DNA of 64,000 nucleotides from Molanna angustata. Its lineage: Eukaryota; Arthropoda; Insecta; Trichoptera; Molannidae. The notes under the pieces are model-generated. The model saw nothing but the letters and a program-made list of their open reading frames with translations, had not been told where the DNA came from and made no database searches. The first letter of the stretch is position 1. Each line of letters begins with the position of its first letter. The translations under genes were made by a program, and so were the position numbers. This document shows positions 34,201-42,400 of the stretch, piece after piece. Location: the NCBI GenBank assembly GCA_963576475.1, contig OY754979.1, positions 31,335,778 to 31,399,777 of the forward strand. Direction: 5' to 3'.

Positions 34201-37200
34201 TTAAATAATTCTCCTCACTCAAAATTTCTACCACATATTATCTTAAAGTAATAATTCTCATTGTTAAGAATCATTGGATGTCAAATGAATTACCTGTGTC
34301 AGAATCAGTTTGGCTTCTTCCGTTGGTATCCATGCATCTCTTCTACGATCTGCTTCCCCACTAATTGGTTGAGATTCCTTTCAATTTAAAACACAATTAC
34401 TTCTTTAAATGTGTAAAAAAGTGCAAAGAGATTAATTATTAAAGTAGTTTGAATATTTATCTTTATAAATATAATTATTCTGTACGTGTGTATGTCACTG
34501 AACTCTTCCTAAACGGCTGAACTGATTTTGATGAATTTTTTGTGTGTGTCTATCTGAGTCCCTGCATGGTTTAGATTCACAAAATGGAATTTTAAACATT
34601 AATATAATAAAAGGAAAATAAAAAACATGATTTTTTAGAGCTACAAATTATAATAGGTGGCGCTAATATCGAATTAGTAATGTTTCCATCTGACAACACT
34701 AAGAAATCTGTCCAGACCATTATATGCTGTATTGCAATTATATAAGAAATGACAATCAATCTAACCTCAAAGTGTTTAGCGGCTCATCGAACAAGAAAAT
34801 GTAAGTTTCTGGTTGGTTGGAAGAAATTGCCTAATGGCAATAAGCCCGCCAGTGTACAATTATATTTGTTTATATTATGTACAAAAAGATGTATAAATAA
34901 ATAAATAAGCTTGATCAGCGATCATCCATATTAGCCATATTATTTATGTTACATATATTTTTTGTTTCACAAATAGTTCGGGCAGGACAACGTCTGTCGG
35001 ATCTGCTAGTTTTATTATAAAATATTTCTTTAGATATTAGTTTCAAAATTATTTAACAGAAAAAAAAAACAATTCAAACCAAATATTTTGTCACAGACAA
35101 TTCAACTTTGAACCATTAATATTAATTATATTTAATGGAGAAGAGGTCCTTGTAACTTGTTTTGTACATTTGAACATACAAACCATCACACCATGTCCCT
35201 TACAGGGTAAACAAAGAGAACAATACTCCTCTATTTTTGCAAATATTCCTGACTTCTTTTACATCCATGCACCGTCTCATACATGCTCGTCGATTGTTAA
35301 AGCTTCTTATGTTTCCTTCCTTCAAAATATCATTCACATGGTCATGCCATCCCTTTCTGGGGCAGCCCCTGCTATCACTGCATCTCTTGCACCCATGTAT
35401 ATTTTTTTGGTCAATCGTTCATCGTTCATTCTTTCGATATATCCGAACCATCTCAAGGCATTCACTTTAATTTTACTTGTAATATCCATCTTTATCTTGC
35501 ATTAATAATTATTATATGGGGTTCTATAATATCTTTAGATGTCATAGAACTCCATATGATAATTATATCCATGATATGGGTAATCACGAGGGTTTTGATT
35601 TCGCCGGTTGGATCAGACTTGCCCCCCAGAGCGAGTTGATTACAATTTTTTTTTTATCGTATTTAATGCTTTAAACCAGTGATTCCCAAAGTTGTCAATG
35701 TGGACCTCTAGGGGTCCACGGGAGACTCGACAAAGTAGAATAAATACATTAAAATGATTTAGAAAATAAGATATAAATAAAAAGATAATACTCACTGGTG
35801 GTGAAAATTTTTCTGTGGTTATGTCGATTGATGAGGCAAAGCTTTCCGTGATGTGTTTGATGCCACCAGATATTGCCATGGAAGGACTTGGTCCGATGTT
35901 GTCGAAGAAAGTCGAAGGGTCGGGCAGTTTGTTCAGTTCTGTTGTCATTGTCCTGGGCGTATCGAATATACTGGTGAAGGGAGTATTGTCTGATTTCTGC
36001 TGCTGCTCGGGAGTGAAAGAACGATCACCTGCATTCTGTTCAACAAACAACTTGCAGACTAGGGGATCCGGGTTGACCACAGCATTCTGTTTTGGTGTCT
36101 CTTGAAGGGCTATAATTTAAAATAAAAATGCAAATTGAACATAAGTCATTGACAAATATATTAAAAATTTTACAGCGGGGAAGGGAGCGGTATGTACATC
36201 AAATCAAAACAAGTAAAAAACCCGAATTTGTGTTCTGTGCACCCACTTGATTCTTCTAGATCAAATGTGGGCAAAAACCAGCTCGCTGGCCAGATCCGGC
36301 CCGCTGTGAGATTTGATCCGGCCCGCGAGACATTTTGAAAAACCCAATTAAAAAAAAATATGACACTACTTACTCATACTCTACCAATTTTCGTAGTTTG
36401 TAATAATTCCAAATTTCACAATTTAATTATAATGTTATAACTATTTTTTTCATTTAATTTTGTTATTTTAATAATACAAAAGAGAAAGGCAATCATGGTT
36501 TCACTGGATTCATGAATCCAGGCCCACGAGCACAGGCGACCAGAGTACCAGCCAGAACAGGTTAGCCACATGGGCTTGCGACCATGTATGCGGGATTAAG
36601 GGGCCCCTTTATGATTCAAGTCACGATTATAATAACAATGTATTATAATAACAATGTCGTATTATTTCATGTCTGATATATATCGTTAAAAATTATGACT
36701 TACTACTTTAAAACGCACTACTTTTAAATGCGACCCGTGAACGTATTTGCACACTAAAGTTTAATGTCAAAGGTTGCCCATACCTGTTCTAGATATTTGC
36801 CAATAACTGTACGTACATGAATATTTAAATAAACTATTTATAGGAAACAAATCAAGAAATATAAATGAATTAAAAATATTTATCACATGTTATATCAGAT
36901 TTTTTTTTGAGGTCTTCCGACGCCTCGGAAGACCTCAAAAAGATGGTCAGATGACATAGCCGCTAGGGGGGGGGGGTAAAAATTGGCTGCAAGCAGCAAC
37001 CGACAGAAAGAAATGGAAGAGGTCTATAACCAGCAGTGGAGAACAGAGGGTTGAAGAAGAAGAAGATATCAAATTTAAAGTACTTGATGGAATCCAATTC
37101 ATAGGTAAGCAAAATAATTTCTTTAAATTGTAATATACACTTACACTTAAGATAGTAGAGATACAGTAATTATAAAATAAAATTGAAATGAGTAAATCAA

Positions 37201-37513
37201 GTTTTCTTTTTTTTAATTCAATCTATTTAAAACTATTCAGACTAAAAATGATAAACTTATTTCCTGTGAAGATCTTTAGGTACATACACATATCTAAAAA
37301 AATATATTCTTGTATGCATTTTTATCAAATTGATATAATATAAGAAAGATAACCTTTATCTAAAAGCCCAATGTTGGCCAGCGTATTATTGATTGGTGTA
37401 ATAGGAATGTCCTTGTTCTCGGTAATATCGTCGAAGAAGGCGGCAGAGGGGGGAACATTCGATTCTCCGAAGTATTTGCTCAGAGATGGCTTAGATTCAT
37501 TGTTTTCATTCAT
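25264..37513 (-). CDS. TRAPPC12: TRAPPC12 (TTC15), trafficking protein particle complex subunit 12, 11 exons
   Basis: A subunit of the TRAPP (TRAPPIII-type) complex, which tethers ER-to-Golgi vesicles; human TRAPPC12 (735 aa) also has a mitotic role. Exons on the minus strand: 37513-37354, 36109-35796, 34377-34294, 33034-32954, 31334-31154, 31072-30915, 29585-29442, 28054-27908, 26773-26598, 26386-26263, 25521-25264. All junctions are GT-AG and in phase, giving 608 aa. Markers: [13 protein letters not shown] in exon 3, [12 protein letters not shown] in exon 4, [17 protein letters not shown] in exon 5, [14 protein letters not shown] in exon 6. TPR-type helices fill exons 7-11, including [15 protein letters not shown] and [13 protein letters not shown]. 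The N-terminal third is the part shortened against vertebrates. Start: ATG at 37513; a longer frame to 37525 begins with TTG. Introns carry many TEs. Oriented head to head with VPS35. Confidence 0.95.
25590..25740. repeat. Dispersed repeat with GTAACCAGCGACGGGTGTG core
   Basis: The core GTAACCAGCGACGGGTGTGC recurs as GTAACCAGTGACAGGTGTG near 50072 and, reversed, inside 27170-27415. It lies in TRAPPC12 intron 10. The family was not identified. Confidence 0.5.
26830..26890 (-). mobile_element. SINE fragment
   Basis: CTCGGGCAACTAGGAGATAC followed by CTACTATGTCAAATATT matches the 3' body of the SINE at 5600-5890 and the copy at 54430-54535. It lies in TRAPPC12 intron 8. The following stretch to 26965 (GGCCGAAGCCCAAGC, CAGCCGAAG) is a separate unidentified repeat. 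Confidence 0.55.
27170..27415 (-). repeat. TE remnant in TRAPPC12 intron 8
   Basis: In reverse orientation it starts with ATACCATCACGGCATATCC, which also occurs at 13139 (CATACCATCACGGCATATCG), and continues GGTGTAACTAGCGACAGGTA. Its other half is a 64-codon minus frame without recognisable product. Confidence 0.45.
27437..27820 (+). repeat. 23-bp tandem repeat, about 16 copies
   Basis: The unit is GTTTAATCAATGAAATTTAG plus TCA, repeated with few changes (for example AAATGAAG and TTTAGACAG variants). It lies inside TRAPPC12 intron 8. It has no unique spacers, so it is a minisatellite and not a CRISPR. Confidence 0.95.
28247..28926. mobile_element. Palindromic MITE copy carrying a 31-bp tandem array
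   Basis: The ends (CCAATTCAGTAACTG near 28250 and CTTAAAAAGTTATAGAATCG near 28905, with TAGGAACGTT and GGAACGCACCTA words) match the MITE at 42281-42655. The centre holds about seven copies of a 31-bp unit (AATTTGAACTCAAATTTGTA plus CAGTAGATAAT) at 28383-28617, apparently expanded after insertion. Lies in TRAPPC12 intron 7. Confidence 0.7.
28991..29368 (+). repeat. 42-bp tandem repeat, 9 copies
   Basis: The unit TGCAGATAGTGTGCTTCTAG plus TCATCTTTCTGTTTTTATAATA is repeated about nine times with almost no differences, in TRAPPC12 intron 7, 74 bp from exon 7. Because 42 is divisible by three, the minus strand shows a 148-codon frame of a repeating 14-residue unit; that frame is an artefact. A short palindrome (ACATAATACATAAAATATGC and complement) borders it at 28949-28997. 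Confidence 0.95.
30028..30700. repeat. Foldback element, copy 3, in TRAPPC12 intron 6
   Basis: It shares with copy 2 (1971-2727) the ends (AACATCTCAATAGAGACGA and complement), the core GTGATCACGTAA, and the spacer words ATTCGATTTACGTACAC and CAGGGGTGACATCTGTGCG. Arms are more degraded than in copy 2. Just before it, a 37-bp segment (GTTACACTTCATACAGAATA plus) is duplicated in tandem at about 29922 and 29971. Confidence 0.8.
31431..31620. mobile_element. 190-bp palindromic MITE
   Basis: The whole element is one long inverted repeat from CCAGGGGGGCAAGTCTGG to its complement, with a short centre (GACATCTAAAGATATTG). It lies in TRAPPC12 intron 4, 97 bp upstream of exon 5. Related copies: a half at 35503-35629 and one split by another MITE at 42191-42758. 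Confidence 0.9.
31621..32953. other. TRAPPC12 intron 4, mostly unassigned
   Basis: A GC-richer block at about 31915-32280 has several ACGCTC and GCGCTC words and GCTGCGTTCA at both 31917 and 32143. It may be a TE but no clear ends are seen. A second open stretch at 32465-32701 (plus) is unrecognised. No exon is needed here because exons 4 and 5 join in phase. Confidence 0.4.
33195..33870. mobile_element. TTAA-flanked MITE, copy 2
   Basis: Same family and orientation as 9767-10478: GACTGCTGCCAACGTACCTA at the left and its complement at the right, TTAA on both sides (33191-33194, 33871-33874). It lies in TRAPPC12 intron 3. The C run at its right end is 7 long, against about 20 in the other copy. 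Confidence 0.9.
34118..34200 (+). repeat. Retroposon 3' tail
   Basis: TGGTTGGTTGGAAGAAATTG, then a small stem-loop and CCCGCCAGTGTAC, ending in an A-rich tail (CAAATAAAAATTAAATAA). The same tail is at 34806-34912 (plus) and 38515-38580 (minus), with a diverged one at 11153-11200. Confidence 0.7.
34460..35009 (+). mobile_element. Non-autonomous Helitron (Lep1-like)
   Basis: The 5' part has a TC start after A (34459/34460) and the typical GTATGTCACTGAACTC, CTAAACGGCTGAACTGATTT. The 3' end is GGACAACGTCTGTC then GGATCTGCTAG followed by T: the CTRR terminus with A/T insertion expected of Helitrons, and a sequence well known from lepidopteran elements. No Rep/helicase coding remains. A retroposon tail (34806-34912) is nested in it. 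Lies in TRAPPC12 intron 2. Confidence 0.75.
34806..34912 (+). mobile_element. Retroposon 3' end nested in the Helitron
   Basis: CTGGTTGGTTGGAAGAAATT, then TGGCAATAAGCCCGCCAG, TGTAC words and an (AAAT)n tail ending near 34910. It interrupts the Helitron body, so it is the later insertion. Confidence 0.7.
35178..35502 (-). mobile_element. RTE-like LINE 3' fragment
   Basis: Reverse complement of the 3' end of the 3852-5216 element, from AATGCAAGATAAAGATGG (5' side, 35502) to the ACACCATGGTTTG end near 35178. The plus-strand frames at 35170-35505 are antisense shadows. It directly abuts a half MITE at 35503. Confidence 0.85.
35503..35629. mobile_element. Half of the 190-bp palindromic MITE
   Basis: Only the centre and the right arm remain (ATATCTTTAGATGTCATAG to CAGACTTGCCCCCC). 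The left arm is absent where the LINE fragment starts, so the two insertions are linked by a deletion. Confidence 0.8.
35665..35755. repeat. hAT-like terminus
   Basis: CCAGTGATTCCCAAAGTTG followed by GTGGACCTCTAGGGGTCCAC resembles the end of hAT-type non-autonomous elements found across animals. No matching second end was found. It lies 41 bp from TRAPPC12 exon 2. Confidence 0.45.
36262..36786. mobile_element. Non-autonomous hAT element with 8-bp target duplication
   Basis: TTCTAGAT stands on both sides (36254-36261, 36787-36794), the 8-bp duplication typical of hAT. The ends are inverted (CAAATGTGGGCAA and TTGCCCATACCTG). The GATCCGGCCCGC words near the left end are a known feature of hAT elements in many animals. 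Non-coding. Lies in TRAPPC12 intron 1. Confidence 0.9.
36903..37067 (+). mobile_element. RTE LINE C-terminal fragment with GAA tail
   Basis: Codons read [13 protein letters not shown], a G run with a stop, then [14 protein letters not shown]: the RP-xx-RW-DD-x-W-x-x-AA-DR-xxW signature of the RTE RT tail. It ends in (GAA)n at 37054-37067. The run of G at 36966-36977 shows replication slippage. Confidence 0.75.
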
Positions 37514-38514
37514 TGTAATGACCAAAGTCAGCTATTAATTGACCCCAAGCATTCGACACTTAAAATTGACCTTTGTAGACAATATTGATACTAAACTGGT
37601 GGTTCCTTAAACCTACGTTAAACAGACAGCATTTTTATCGGGTCCAATAATGACACATCTATATGAAATAACACGATTTAATATTATTTTATAGACATAG
37701 AATTGATAATTGAAAATAATTCGTAATTGTAACTTCACTTTTCATACTTTACTTTGACATTTTAAACGTCAAATTTCTTTCATTTTCTTTTTTTTTGTTT
37801 CAGGTGTTCGGTTATAATGTACGATAATAACCAATGTTAATTTTTTTTTAATGACGGTTTGTTTCATATAACATGGAGTTCCGTCTAAACAGGCTGTGTT
37901 GAACAAAAGCGAAAGTAGATGTGAAGTGAATTCATATTAGAAGTAAAAGGATGCACCAAACGATACGGGATTTATTTTCATAGCACTTCAAAGATTCGTC
38001 TTTCCCTGTCTCATAAGTAATTCAGTCCTGCCGCATAATAAAATCTCTTTTCTATGTGCCGCATCTTGCAATAATGCTCTGTACTATAAGACGGCATAAT
38101 CATTTTTGCGTAGTGGCGGTATTTCCTCAAAAAGGTCAACCAGATCACAAAAACTGTAAAGAGACCTCTAAAATGACGAATACATTATTTGATACTAATG
38201 ATTCGAAGGTAAATGAGTGAACACGCGATAGTCATGATAAATTTATTTAACTTATTAGTCATGATTTTGGTCTTTAATGTAGGTATACAAAATTACATTT
38301 TTTTCACTAAGCTGACTTACGTAGTATTTGTACGGTTTGAGCATAAAGCTAAGGTTAAATTTAGTTAGTAAATAATGTATAGAACTCCTGTTGCATCAAA
38401 TCGTTGGCTTACATCATAATCACTTAACTTAATTTTGAAAGAATGTTATTATAATTAGACAATTATAATTTATTTTATTTATCTTTCTGTACATATTATA
38501 AACAAATATATTGT

Positions 38515-38580
38515 TGGTATACTGGCGGGATTATTGTCATTAGGCAATTTCTTCCAACCAACCAGAGACTATTTGAATAT
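38515..38580 (-). repeat. Retroposon 3' tail, reverse copy
   Basis: TACTGGCGGGATTATTGTC followed by GGCAATTTCTTCCAACC is the reverse complement of the tail at 34806-34912. Confidence 0.7.
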
Positions 38581-38582
38581 AG

Positions 38583-38697
38583 GTATAATTTTCGCCAAAC
38601 ATCTTGAACGAGTTTCCGGTTGTGCAGAGCGCAAATTTGTGTCTTTTTGCTTCGTTGGTTTACGTGCAAATCGCCCCCCTTCTCGGCTAAAAGTTTG
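38583..38697 (-). repeat. Dispersed repeat, partner of 1626-1745
   Basis: Reverse complement of 1626-1745: ends TCGCCCCCCTTCTCGGCTAA. It lies right beside the retroposon tail at 38515-38580, so both may be one composite element here. Confidence 0.75.
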
Positions 38698-39482
38698 AGT
38701 TATTTGGCGACAATAGCTATACCTACCTATCTACCTTATAAAAATGGTTTCTAATTTCTGAGCACATCATCAGCACGTATAAATATTAAAGTCAAGCTTT
38801 TTGATTTGTCAAAATAACTTAAATAAAACATTTATTTAATAAATTATCAATTCCTCTAAAAATTATAATAAATTCCACGATAAATTCATACATTTTACAT
38901 TGAAAAATTGATCTACGGGGTAGACGAAAAGAGTACTACTCAGGTAGACGTCATTGGAACAGGAAACAGATTTCTTGAAATATATTATTTAGTTGGTACA
39001 AATGAAAAATAACAAAACGTCACACAATACAACTTCGGGTCGGTCGACTTGTCAAAAAATTGTCGCCGGATTGTACAGCGGTGTATTTATTTGTTTTACA
39101 AATAAACGCCTTATCAGCGAATTATTGTCACGGTTTTTGTTTTATTACTTTTGCACAGTCAGGTAAATAAGAACACACGTTGCAAATTTATTTAGTTATA
39201 TATTCATAACGCGAGCGACGAGTCAAAACGCCCGTACTTGATTACAGAGTGATACAAGATGACAACATTATTTGGAGATTGGTTTGCAGTCTGTAATCTT
39301 CGATTGTCGTTATTTAATTGTTGTTATCAATTAACTAATTCAATCAATGTTCATTACTGCTGGGATAAATTTAGATTCTCGCCCGTCTCTTACGTTGATA
39401 TAAATAATAACATAATAGTCCTCCCAGTTTCACTAGGAATTTTTTAGTTTTTTTAAATTTTATTTTTAATTAATTTCAGCCA

Positions 39483-42400
39483 ATGACCACCCAATATTCA
39501 CCGATGGAGGAGCAGGAGAAATTATTGGACGAGTCTTTGAGCGTCGTCAAAGTTCAAGTAAATTTTTTTCATATTTTTTTTGTTTAAAAAATATAAAAAA
39601 AACCTTGGAGGAATAAAAAAAACACTTAAATTCTCTCGATTTTAATCACTGTTAGATATACACACCAATATCTAATAAGAATACAATTTATGCTAAAAAT
39701 GCATTGAGAGCTCTGCCTCTCATCTTTTTCTGATTTTTTATTGCTGAAATATTCAGGGATAGGAAAAATTAATTGGTAGTATAGGGAAAGAATTTTGTAT
39801 GATTTTAAAAAATATAAAAAAAACACTTAAATTCTCTCGATTTTAATCACTGTTAGATATACACACCAATATCTAATAAGAATACAATTTATGCTAAAAA
39901 TGCATTGAGAGCTCTGCCTCTCATCTTTTTCTGATTTTTTATTGCTGAAATATTCAGGGATAGGAAAAATTAATTGGTAGTATAGGGAAAGAATTTTGTA
40001 TGATTTTAAAAAATATAAAAAAAACACTTAAATTCTCTCGATTTTAATCACTGTTAGATATACACACCAATATCTAATAAGAATACAATTTATGCTAAAA
40101 ATGCATTGAGAGCTCTGCCTCTCATCTTTTTCTGATTTTTTATTGCTGAAATATTCAGGGATAGGAAAAATTAATTGGTAGTATAGGGAAAGAATTTTGT
40201 ATGCGAGCTTTTGTCATTTTGCAGCTTGATCATTGTGTTGAATTTTATTTTGCTAACAAGATTTGTGCCTTTCTAAACTCTTCCATACCACTACTCCACC
40301 ATGTGAGTCTGGGTCGACCTCTACCTCTCCTGCCTTCCTGTATTCCTAGTGTAGAATACACTGCATGATCTTCATCACATGGTCAAGGAAGGGATGACAC
40401 ATCCATGTGAACGGTATTTTGAAAGACGGAAATGTTATAAACGTGAACAACAGATGAACATGTATAAGACGATGTATGAATGTTGACGAGGCGATGAATG
40501 TATGTCAAGATAGAAGTAAGTTGTGTTCGGTTCTCTCTGCCTACCCCATGAGGGACACGGCGTGATGGTATGTATGTATGTATGTAGGGGTAATACCAAA
40601 AAAAATAGAATACTCAAAAGACATTTGCGAACTTAATTACATAGAACCTAGAATTATATGAAAAAAAAATCTACAATTCTATGTGAAATCCTCCAATATT
40701 CGTTTTATTTTTGAATGAATTCAGAATGATTTGAAGTTGTATAAATATTTTGTTTTGTCTGATTTAAATTTAAGCTACAAATATTAAATTACATATAATT
40801 CTTATTCTATTTTCATTATAATATGTAACTGTTGTAACTTTGCAGGCACTTCAAATGAAAAGATGTTTGGATAAAAACAAGTTAACAGAAGGCTTAAAGC
40901 ATGCCTCAACAATGTTGGGAGAACTAAGAACATCGATGCTTTCACCAAAGAGCTATTATGAACTTTGTATCCTTTACAATTCATTTTTAAATCGAATTCA
41001 GGTATAACAAATGAAGGACCAATTACAGGATTGCACATTAACAGTCTTACTAATAAACATGTTGTAAAAGTTACACAACTGTTAACATCCGTGTAGGCAA
41101 AAACGTGACTTATAAACGCTGTGTAGCAGATCGGGTGGTCAACAACTGTGTAACTCTCATACTAATTTTACACAATGCTTGCACGCCTGTCAGAGGTAGT
41201 TTAGTGGTGTTTTAAGACAACTGTCATCTATCTGCATGTTAATATTGTTATATCTTGGAATGAATAATATGATAAATCTGATGAAAAATCTTTATAAATT
41301 ATTTTATTCTCGATAGTTGTCCATTTTTGGAGCAAAAAGTTGTCAAAATATTAGCTCTTTTATAATATCTAAAACGATGTTCACATGGGTATTCGTATGA
41401 TTAAATTATTCGTTATATTTTCCATATTCCTATTTTAAAATGTGAAAAACGTCAAAATTAGAATAGCAGCTGGCGGTTCTGAGCATGCGCGGGTGCGAAA
41501 TTACGACGTTGTCGGATTAAATAAATAAATAATGAACACTTCCTTACACCCTGTGCAAGTGACGAGTTTTTTGCCGTATGGAAATTTATTCCAACTAACC
41601 AGTGTTTCCAGTGTTGGATTAATTGCTGTTGTAAGTCTGTTGCAACTACCCAGTCGTTATACAGCGTTTATTGGTTAGATTTTTAAATAATTGCTACACG
41701 GGCTTTTCATGGTGTGTAACTAAAATACTGGTCAACGGGTGTGCAGTCGAACTTTATTAGTAAGACTGTAATTCCGTTGAATAAAAGAAATAAAAAAATT
41801 TCAATCATATCAAATAAATAAATAAGATTATGTAGTATATATATTTTTATTCAATCTGTTTCTGTTCACTGATTGCCTGCAGTGAAACATATCCATCCCA
41901 TGTTACCAATATATTGTTGCAACTATTAAGAGTCTTAACAATTTATAGACACGGGAGGTCTGCCCCTTGTTTTGATTAGTTTTGTGTACAATGATGAATG
42001 AATGACCATCACCACATAAAAACCAACAATTCAAAACTATTAATGCTCTACATTTTATTTTTATTTATTAGTTTGTTAACAGCTATGAACATTTTACATT
42101 AAAAGTGAGCCAATTATAGACGAACATTCTTCAATTAAATTATACACTAGTTAAGATAAGGTAGGTACTAAATTTTTTTCTCTAAACCATCTGAGGGGCA
42201 AGTCTGGTCCGACCGGCGAAATCAAAACCCTAGTGATTACCCATATCATGGATATAATTATTTTATGGAGTTCTATAATACCCCCTATTCAGTAACTATT
42301 GGAACTAAATTAGGAACATTCTAAAATTGTAGATTTTAGATTTACGGTCTTATTTCAGCATTATAAAATATAAACTTGGACTAAATGTAATAGGAACGTA

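Larger units (their letters stand above)
37514..39482. promoter_or_regulatory. Divergent TRAPPC12-VPS35 intergenic region
   Basis: The two start codons face away from each other over 1.97 kb. Part of the space is repeat (38515-38697). Near VPS35 there is a less AT-rich block with CG dinucleotides at 39035-39245 (TCGGTCGACTTG, CGCGAGCGACGAG). TTTCAG ends at 39479, just before the VPS35 ATG, which points to a non-coding first exon upstream. A shared promoter is possible but not shown. Confidence 0.5.

Noticed and set aside
37514..37525. Four-residue extension of TRAPPC12
   Set aside because: It would begin with TTG; the ATG at 37513 is the first in frame.
39259..39447. Alternative VPS35 N-terminus MTTLFGDWF
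   Set aside because: It does not join in frame to the conserved exons and lacks the QEKLL region, which starts at 39483.
39626..40027. Two identical 66-codon minus frames
   Set aside because: Copies of the same 201-bp tandem unit; no start context and no protein similarity.
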